Shown: piece by piece, positions 5,375-9,637 of the stretch
Layout: every line of letters begins with the position of its first letter
Position numbering within the stretch: position 1 is the first letter of the stretch
Assembly: GCA_003556955.1 (NCBI GenBank)
Contig: PWQB01000406.1
Coordinates: 1-9,637 of the forward strand
Direction of reading: 5' to 3'
DNA: 9,637 bases
Source: Nostocaceae cyanobacterium CSSed10_463m
Lineage (GTDB): Bacteria; Cyanobacteriota; Cyanobacteriia; Cyanobacteriales; Nostocaceae
Program-made: the position numbers and the translations under genes
Notes under the pieces: model-generated
Database searches by the model: none
Told to the model about the DNA's origin: nothing
Seen by the model: only the letters and a program-made list of their open reading frames with translations

Positions 5375-6325
5375 TTATATTAATCCAGCGTCCATAGCCT
5401 CTGCAAAGCGCTCTGCCAACTTAATGATGTCTTGTTTACGGACGATTTTGTTGATCCATTCTGGGGGAATATTTTCTACACCGTAATAAATGCCAGCTAA
5501 CCCCCCAGTCACAGCAGCTGTAGTATCTGTATCCCCACCCAAGTTGACAGCTTTTAGTACTGTCTCCGAGTAAGACGAACTATTTAACAAACACCACAGG
5601 GATGATTCCAGGGTATCAATGACATAACCACCAGAATTAATCTCTTCCACTGCTATCTGAGCTATTTCACCACTGAATATCCTGTGAAAATGCGGCTTTT
5701 CTAAAATATATTCACGCTCAAAGTAAACTGATTGGATTCTTTCTAATCCTTGTAAATAAGCTGTTTCCAGGTTAGCCCCTTCTAGTAGGGCTATGGCAAT
5801 ACTAATATAAATACCGCAAGCCATTTGCGATCGCACATGAGCATGGGTAATTGCAGAAACATCATGCACCCGCGCGATCAATTCCGTGAAAGTTATGCTT
5901 TGATGACAATAAGCCATCGGCAAAATTCTCATTAAAGAACCATTACCGTTACTATTTTCTACCTTACCCCCTGCCTGATGCGGTACAATTCCCTGTTTCA
6001 GGCGCATAATGGCTTCATGGGTATTTTGACCAATATCAAACAGTTCACCACGCGGAGTCCAATAAGCTTGCTTATACCAACGCCAGAAGGAATTGGCTAT
6101 ATCATCCAACGAATATCCTCTACACAGGCTTTCTGCCAAGCAAAATGTCAACGAACTGTCATCAGACCAAGTTCCCGGCGGTTGATTCCATGTACCATAA
6201 CCTAGCATAGTTGTTACCGGAGATTTCACTCTTTCGGTACGGCTAGTAAACTCAACTGGTACACCCAACGCATCACCGACACATAAACCCATCAAACCAG
6301 ACAATGTTTTTGCAGCGGTTAGCAT
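5375..6325 (-). CDS. ADP-ribosylglycohydrolase (ARH/DraG) family protein
   Basis: This 316-residue all-helical protein has the dinuclear-metal motifs of the family. GLCVGDALGVPVEF (13-26) is the usual N-terminal signature. GTWSDDSSLTF (51-61) supplies S54-D55-D56. GNGSLMRILP (127-136) and ITHAH (159-163) are the mid-protein conserved segments. GGDTDTTAAVTGGLAG (263-278) carries the C-terminal metal-binding aspartates. All key residues appear intact. Members hydrolyse ADP-ribose from proteins or related ADP-ribosylated substrates in the cytoplasm; the substrate here cannot be read from sequence. No ADP-ribosyltransferase or nif gene is nearby, so calling it DraG is not justified. The start is fixed by a good Shine-Dalgarno sequence (GGAGAG, 6332-6337). 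It converges with cutA and diverges from the outer-membrane protein gene. Confidence 0.92.
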   Translation of the reverse strand: MLTAAKTLSGLMGLCVGDALGVPVEFTSRTERVKSPVTTMLGYGTWNQPPGTWSDDSSLTFCLAESLCRGYSLDDIANSFWRWYKQAYWTPRGELFDIGQNTHEAIMRLKQGIVPHQAGGKVENSNGNGSLMRILPMAYCHQSITFTELIARVHDVSAITHAHVRSQMACGIYISIAIALLEGANLETAYLQGLERIQSVYFEREYILEKPHFHRIFSGEIAQIAVEEINSGGYVIDTLESSLWCLLNSSSYSETVLKAVNLGGDTDTTAAVTGGLAGIYYGVENIPPEWINKIVRKQDIIKLAERFAEAMDAGLI

Positions 6326-6331
6326 TATTCA

Positions 6332-6337
6332 CTCTCC
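6332..6337 (-). promoter_or_regulatory. Ribosome binding site of the ADP-ribosylglycohydrolase gene
   Basis: GGAGAG on the - strand lies six bases before ATG 6325-6323. It is the clearest Shine-Dalgarno sequence in the window and decides this start; the ATG overlapping it (6339-6337) is out of frame. Confidence 0.75.
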
Positions 6338-6552
6338 ATGAGAATTACCAAAACTTAACTTTATACATTCCCTTTCAAGCTTGTTGCCATAGCTGCTACA
6401 GCCTATTATTTGATCATAGGTGAAACGCCAGAATAACGGGTATTAATTAACTATTTTTATCTATAGGAATACGGTTTGGTTTCTAAAATGTGAAAATATT
6501 GGGCATCAATGATCACAAGCCTGGGGAAAAAATTAAAACTTATCTGGAACCT

Positions 6553-6582
6553 TTTACTGTTGTTTTCGACCTTGACTATATA
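6553..6582 (+). promoter_or_regulatory. Weak candidate promoter for the outer-membrane protein gene
   Basis: TTTACT (6553-6558), an 18-base spacer and TATATA (6577-6582) lie 33 bases before ATG 6615. The match to the sigma70 consensus is partial. The rest of the 289-bp divergent spacer (6326-6614) is AT-rich with no recognised operator. Confidence 0.3.
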
Positions 6583-6614
6583 AGTAAACAAAACCTACAA
6601 GTTTTTTCAAGATT

Positions 6615-7151
6615 ATGAAAAATATACTCAAGTCTTTGGTGGCAATCTCTGCATTGTCATCTTTCGTAATAGCTCCTTTTGTTATTAATGCTGGTCAAGC
6701 TTCTGCACAACCACAAAAGGGTACAGATGCCAGTTATGTTGGTGCTGGTTTTGCAGCTGGTGTTACTAATGGTGGACAAAACGGTGATGCGGCTAACTTT
6801 GGTGGTAACATTACTGGCCGTGTGAAATTGGGAAATACACCATTATCGGCACGCGGTAATGTTCTTTGGAATGATGAGAATAGTGCTATCATTCCAGAAG
6901 TTTCCGTAGACGTGCCAATTGCTAATCGCACCAACGCCTTTGTCACTGGTGGTTATTCTTTTGTACAGGATAATGGCTTACCTACACCTTTAGGCAACAA
7001 AGATTCTGTGGTGCTAGGTGCTGGGATCGAATCGGAAGTTGCTAAAAATTTATTGATTTATACCAATGCCAAAGTCGGAATCCGCGCCTACGAAAATAGC
7101 CCTGCTTCTGCTATCAGCATTAATGGCGGTGTAGGTTATCGCTTTAGGTAG
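6615..7151 (+). CDS. Small secreted protein, predicted 8-stranded outer-membrane beta-barrel
   Basis: This 178-residue precursor has a Sec signal peptide: MKNILKSLVA basic start, hydrophobic core 8-24, and an A-S-A cleavage site after residue 31. The mature part shows eight alternating strands, at about 40-50, 60-72, 77-86, 91-102, 106-118, 131-143, 146-159 and 166-178. They have small/glycine residues on one face, charged or polar turns between, and end in GYRFR. This is the pattern of small OmpA/OmpX-like barrels, whose last strand ends near an aromatic residue. No pore motif or catalytic site is visible. The function is unknown; envelope stability or adhesion are typical for such barrels. 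It has its own terminator (7347-7395) after a repeat-rich trailer and seems to be a single-gene unit. Confidence 0.75.
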   Translation: MKNILKSLVAISALSSFVIAPFVINAGQASAQPQKGTDASYVGAGFAAGVTNGGQNGDAANFGGNITGRVKLGNTPLSARGNVLWNDENSAIIPEVSVDVPIANRTNAFVTGGYSFVQDNGLPTPLGNKDSVVLGAGIESEVAKNLLIYTNAKVGIRAYENSPASAISINGGVGYRFR

Positions 7152-7172
7152 GAACTGGGAAGAGGCAGGGGG

Positions 7173-7193
7173 GCAGGGTGCAGGGTGCAGGGG
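7173..7193 (+). repeat. Heptanucleotide tandem repeat GCAGGGT (about three units)
   Basis: GCAGGGT occurs at 7173-7179 and 7180-7186, then GCAGGGG at 7187-7193, with degenerate GGCAGGGG just upstream. Such heptamer arrays are the STRR repeats of filamentous cyanobacteria. It starts 21 bases past the beta-barrel stop codon. Confidence 0.7.
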
Positions 7194-7212
7194 GGAAGAA
7201 AGTTACTCATAA

Positions 7213-7313
7213 CTCCTGTACGGGCGGGTTCACTAAGGATTTTGACGAATCACAGACTGACTGCTTAAACCCGCCCCTACACACTCAGCACTCAGCACTC
7301 AGCACTCAGCACT
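7213..7313 (+). repeat. Long inverted repeat, left copy (MITE-like hairpin plus heptamer array)
   Basis: This 101-bp segment is the exact reverse complement of 9537-9637. It contains a roughly 63-bp palindromic element: GTACGGGCGGGTT (7218-7230) pairs with AACCCGCCCCTAC (7268-7280) at 12 of 13 positions. Four ACTCAGC heptamers follow. The two copies enclose the sir gene with its leader and terminator. The repeat unit is probably a dispersed non-coding element present elsewhere in the genome. Confidence 0.9.
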
Positions 7314-7344
7314 CTCCCCCACTCAGCACTCAGCACTCAGCACT
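7283..7344 (+). repeat. STRR array of ACTCAGC heptamers
   Basis: Four exact ACTCAGC units (7283-7310) are followed by ACT plus a CTCCCCC interruption, then three more units (7321-7341) and a partial ACT. The mirror copy near the window end has four units (on the + strand as GCTGAGT, 9540-9567). This is a short tandem repeat, not a CRISPR: there are no spacers. Confidence 0.85.
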
Positions 7345-7346
7345 AT

Positions 7347-7395
7347 AAAAAGCCGATTTTAGGAAGTGTTAATTCACTGATAAAGTCGGCTTTTT
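7347..7395. terminator. Rho-independent terminator between the beta-barrel gene and sir
   Basis: AAAAAGCCGA (7347-7356) pairs perfectly with TCGGCTTTTT (7386-7395), with an inner AGTG/CACT pairing in the 29-base loop. T and A tracts on both sides mean it can work in either direction. It would insulate sir from upstream transcription. Confidence 0.75.
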
Positions 7396-7511
7396 GCCGT
7401 GTTAAAATTAAATTATTCCTCATATCTCCGACCGGATTACCGGGAATCACTCAGCCGAAAAAATGCTTCGGCGTTGACCGATGCCTTATTGAGAATCCTA
7501 TAACAATTCTG
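7396..7511 (+). promoter_or_regulatory. sir upstream region with small hairpin
   Basis: This 116-bp region must hold the sir promoter. GCCGAA (7454-7459) pairs with TTCGGC (7467-7472). TTGACC (7474-7479) and TATAAC (7499-7504) look promoter-like, but the 19-base spacing is long and would start transcription almost at the ATG. The partly symmetric TTAT...ATAA (7487-7504) is the sort of site LysR-type sulfur regulators use, but this is a weak inference. No Shine-Dalgarno sequence precedes ATG 7512. Confidence 0.35.
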
Positions 7512-9431
7512 ATGGTTAAATCTGCTCCTGCCCCAATTGCTAATCGTGATCAGCCTTCCAAAGTAGAAGGCATCAAGGAAAGAAGTAATTTCTTACGTGA
7601 ACCTGTAGCTACGCAAATCCTTGAAGATACAACTCATTTTACCGAAGAAGCAGTACAACTTCTCAAATTTCATGGTTCCTACCAGCAGGATAATCGTGAT
7701 AATCGCGTCAAGGGACAGGAGAAAGATTATCAATTTATGCTGCGGACAAGAAATCCTGGTGGGTTAGTACCGCCGCAGTTATATCTGGCTTTAGATAATT
7801 TATCTGATGAATACGGAAACCACACATTACGAGTTACTACACGTCAAGGCTTTCAGCTACATGGGATTTTAAAAAAGAATCTCAAAGCGGCGATCGCCTC
7901 TATAGTTAAAAATATGGGTTCCACTTTGGGCGCTTGCGGTGACCTCAACCGTAACGTCATGGCTCCACCCGCCCCCTTCAAAAATCGCCCAGACTACCAG
8001 TATGCTTGGGAATATGCCAATAATATCGCTGACTTGCTCACACCCCAAACTGGAGCATATTACGAAATTTGGTTAGACGGGGAAAAAATTATTAGCGCCC
8101 AAGAGAGCGAAGAAGTCAAAGCCGCCAGACAGCGTAATGGTACTGGCACAATTATTCATAACAGTGAAGAACCGATTTATGGGACTCACTATATGCCCCG
8201 TAAATTCAAAGTTTGCGTAACTGTACCTGGTGATAATTCTGTAGATTTATATTCCCAAGACTTGACTTTAGTAGTCATGACTAATCCGCAGGGAGAACTT
8301 GCCGGATTTAATGTTTTTGCCGTTGGTGGTTTTGGGAGGACACACAATAAAGAAGAAACCTTTGCCAGAGTAGCAGATGAAATTTGCTATGTGGATAAAG
8401 ATGATGTCTACCAACTAGTTAAAGCCATTGTTGCCACTCAAAGAGATTATGGCGATCGCACTGACCGCCGTCATGCTAGATTAAAATACTTAATTCAGGA
8501 ATGGGGTGTAGATAAGTTCCGCACCCAAGTAGAGGAATATTTCGGTAAATCTGTCGCACCCTTTAAACCACTCCCAGAGTTTAAATATCACGATTTCCTC
8601 GGCTGGAATGAACAAGGAGATGGCAAGTTATTTTTAGGCATTTCCGTTGATAATGGTCGAGTCAAAGATGAAGGTTCCTTTCAACTGAAAACTGCCTTGC
8701 GGGAAGTTGTTGAGCAATTTAACTTACCCATGCGCTTAACACCCCACCATAACATCATTTTTTACGACATTCAGCCAGAACATAAGTCAGCCATCCAAGA
8801 GATTTTGCACCGTTGCGGTATTGTGGATGACCCCAACACCATCGAGCCTTTAGTACGGTATGCAATGGCTTGTCCAGCTTTGCCCACCTGCGGTTTAGCT
8901 ATCACCGAATCAGAACGGGCAATTCCTGGTATTTTAGAACGGATTCGCACCCTATTGGATAAATTGGGTTTACAAAATGAGCATTTTGTGGTAAGAATGA
9001 CCGGATGCCCCAATGGATGCGCTCGTCCTTACATGGCGGAATTAGGGTTTGTGGGTAGCGCTCCCGAATCTTACCAAGTTTGGCTAGGAGGTTCGCCAGA
9101 TCAAACACGATTAGCGCAACCTTATATAGAGAAGTTACACCATAACGACATAGAAAGCTTTTTAGAGCCAATTTTCGTTTACTTTAAGAACTTTCGCAAA
9201 TATGAGGAAAGCTTTGGTGATTTTTGCCATCGACTCGGTTTTGATGCTTTGCGTGAATTTGCAGCTACTTATCAACCACAAACTACTACGAGTGCCAGCA
9301 AATCTCGCCATCGAGTTAGTCTGAAAGATGACGTATATGCCAAGCTCAAACAAGCAGCTAATAGCCAAAATAGACCCATGACAGAGTTAGTCAACGAAGC
9401 CTTAGAAGCTTACTTCCAAAATCTGCCCTAA
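7512..9431 (+). CDS. sir: Ferredoxin-sulfite reductase with C-terminal ribbon-helix-helix-like extension
   Basis: This 639-residue cytoplasmic enzyme reduces sulfite to sulfide with six electrons from ferredoxin, feeding cysteine synthesis. Substrate-side segments include [10 protein letters not shown] (109-118), GDLNRN (143-148) and PRKFKV (229-234), whose R111, R147, K231 and K233 match the anion-binding Arg/Lys set of sulfite reductases. The siroheme-[4Fe-4S] cysteines are C454 and C460 (ACPALPTCG) and C499 and C503 ([10 protein letters not shown]). The wording [12 protein letters not shown] and [12 protein letters not shown] matches plant and cyanobacterial sulfite rather than nitrite reductases. 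The catalytic part ends near residue 588. After a Q/T/S-rich linker, residues 599-637 read as a ribbon-helix-helix: strand RHRVSL, helix [14 protein letters not shown], turn RPMT, helix [12 protein letters not shown]. No frameshift joins them. ATG 7512 gives a normal N-terminus. The gene is monocistronic, bounded by terminators and inverted repeats. Confidence 0.95.
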   Translation: MVKSAPAPIANRDQPSKVEGIKERSNFLREPVATQILEDTTHFTEEAVQLLKFHGSYQQDNRDNRVKGQEKDYQFMLRTRNPGGLVPPQLYLALDNLSDEYGNHTLRVTTRQGFQLHGILKKNLKAAIASIVKNMGSTLGACGDLNRNVMAPPAPFKNRPDYQYAWEYANNIADLLTPQTGAYYEIWLDGEKIISAQESEEVKAARQRNGTGTIIHNSEEPIYGTHYMPRKFKVCVTVPGDNSVDLYSQDLTLVVMTNPQGELAGFNVFAVGGFGRTHNKEETFARVADEICYVDKDDVYQLVKAIVATQRDYGDRTDRRHARLKYLIQEWGVDKFRTQVEEYFGKSVAPFKPLPEFKYHDFLGWNEQGDGKLFLGISVDNGRVKDEGSFQLKTALREVVEQFNLPMRLTPHHNIIFYDIQPEHKSAIQEILHRCGIVDDPNTIEPLVRYAMACPALPTCGLAITESERAIPGILERIRTLLDKLGLQNEHFVVRMTGCPNGCARPYMAELGFVGSAPESYQVWLGGSPDQTRLAQPYIEKLHHNDIESFLEPIFVYFKNFRKYEESFGDFCHRLGFDALREFAATYQPQTTTSASKSRHRVSLKDDVYAKLKQAANSQNRPMTELVNEALEAYFQNLP

Positions 9432-9455
9432 GTCTTAAGTTTGTGCGGAAATTTT

Positions 9456-9499
9456 AACCTACTCTTCATGACTTTTGATTGAGAGTAGGTTGTATTTTA
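9456..9499 (+). terminator. Rho-independent terminator of sir
   Basis: AACCTACTCT (9456-9465) pairs perfectly with AGAGTAGGTT (9482-9491), 24 bases after the sir stop. GTATTTTA follows, a short T-rich tail. Confidence 0.75.
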
Positions 9500-9536
9500 T
9501 GCTGTTTACAGCCCCGGCTCCAGGGAATTATAGCAA

Positions 9537-9637
9537 AGTGCTGAGTGCTGAGTGCTGAGTGCTGAGTGTGTAGGGGCGGGTTTAAGCAGTCAGTCTGTGA
9601 TTCGTCAAAATCCTTAGTGAACCCGCCCGTACAGGAG
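9537..9637 (-). repeat. Long inverted repeat, right copy (cut by window end)
   Basis: This is the exact reverse complement of 7213-7313 over all 101 bases, including four heptamer units (GCTGAGT in this orientation) and the palindromic GGGCGGGTT/AACCCGCCC element. Identity stops at 9536 on the inner side. On the outer side it reaches the last base of the window, so its true length is unknown. Confidence 0.9.

Noticed and set aside
5375..6325. Naming the - strand gene draG (dinitrogenase reductase-activating)
   Set aside because: Only family-level motifs are visible; there is no draT or nif gene nearby and the family has many substrates.
7283..7344. Tandem repeats that could suggest a CRISPR array
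   Set aside because: The units are 7 bp and directly contiguous with no spacers; this is an STRR heptamer array. No cas gene is present.
7474..7504. TTGACC/TATAAC as a firm sir promoter
   Set aside because: The 19-base spacing is poor and transcription would start at the ATG; kept only as a weak remark.
8771..9368. Overlapping - strand open frames opposite the end of sir
   Set aside because: They lie wholly antisense to a well-conserved coding sequence, with no ribosome binding sites and no protein-like conservation pattern.
7512..9431. The sir tail as a frameshift joining sir to a downstream antitoxin gene
   Set aside because: The frame is continuous through a natural-looking linker, and no toxin gene or separate start/ribosome binding site is seen, so a genuine fusion is the simpler reading.

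Overview
The window looks like chromosomal DNA of a filamentous cyanobacterium, most likely Nostocales (Nostoc/Anabaena relatives). The basis is seven HIP1 octamers (GCGATCGC at 301, 2178, 2900, 4851, 5827, 7890 and 8452), heptanucleotide tandem repeats of the cyanobacterial STRR type, many small palindromic repeats and MITE-like elements, a ferredoxin-type sulfite reductase, and conserved genes that look cyanobacteria-specific. Family assignments are read from motifs and memory; no search was run.

Layout. 1-127 is the 3' end of an unidentified + strand gene, closed by a good terminator (174-205). 206-993 has no gene but holds two adjacent MITE-like elements (458-632, 638-793) and a REP palindrome. 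994-1560 encodes a REP-associated tyrosine transposase (RAYT) with REP palindromes upstream, downstream and inside its reading frame. A 151-bp element with terminal inverted repeats has landed just after its stop codon and is bracketed by an exact 33-bp direct repeat. tRNA-Arg(UCU) follows on the - strand. 2214-2957 is a conserved hypothetical gene. 3093-5304 is a compact + strand cluster (5-bp gaps): an eight-helix membrane protein, a helix-turn-helix protein with a very acidic middle, and CutA. Facing it on the - strand is an ADP-ribosylglycohydrolase-family gene (5375-6325). Divergent from that is a small secreted protein that looks like an 8-stranded outer-membrane beta-barrel (6615-7151). 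7152-7511 is a dense repeat and terminator region, and 7512-9431 is sir.

How things fit together. The only clear metabolic gene is sir, which makes sulfide for cysteine synthesis from ferredoxin electrons. The membrane protein, HTH protein and cutA are probably co-transcribed, but their joint role is unknown. The left third is shaped by small mobile repeats.

Main points of interest: sir carries a C-terminal ribbon-helix-helix-like (DNA-binding type) extension fused to the enzyme; sir and its terminator lie between two perfect inverted copies of a repeat at least 101 bp long (7213-7313 and 9537-9637, the second cut by the window end); the RAYT carries its own REP palindrome as in-frame codons; and the element beside it has an unusually long flanking duplication.
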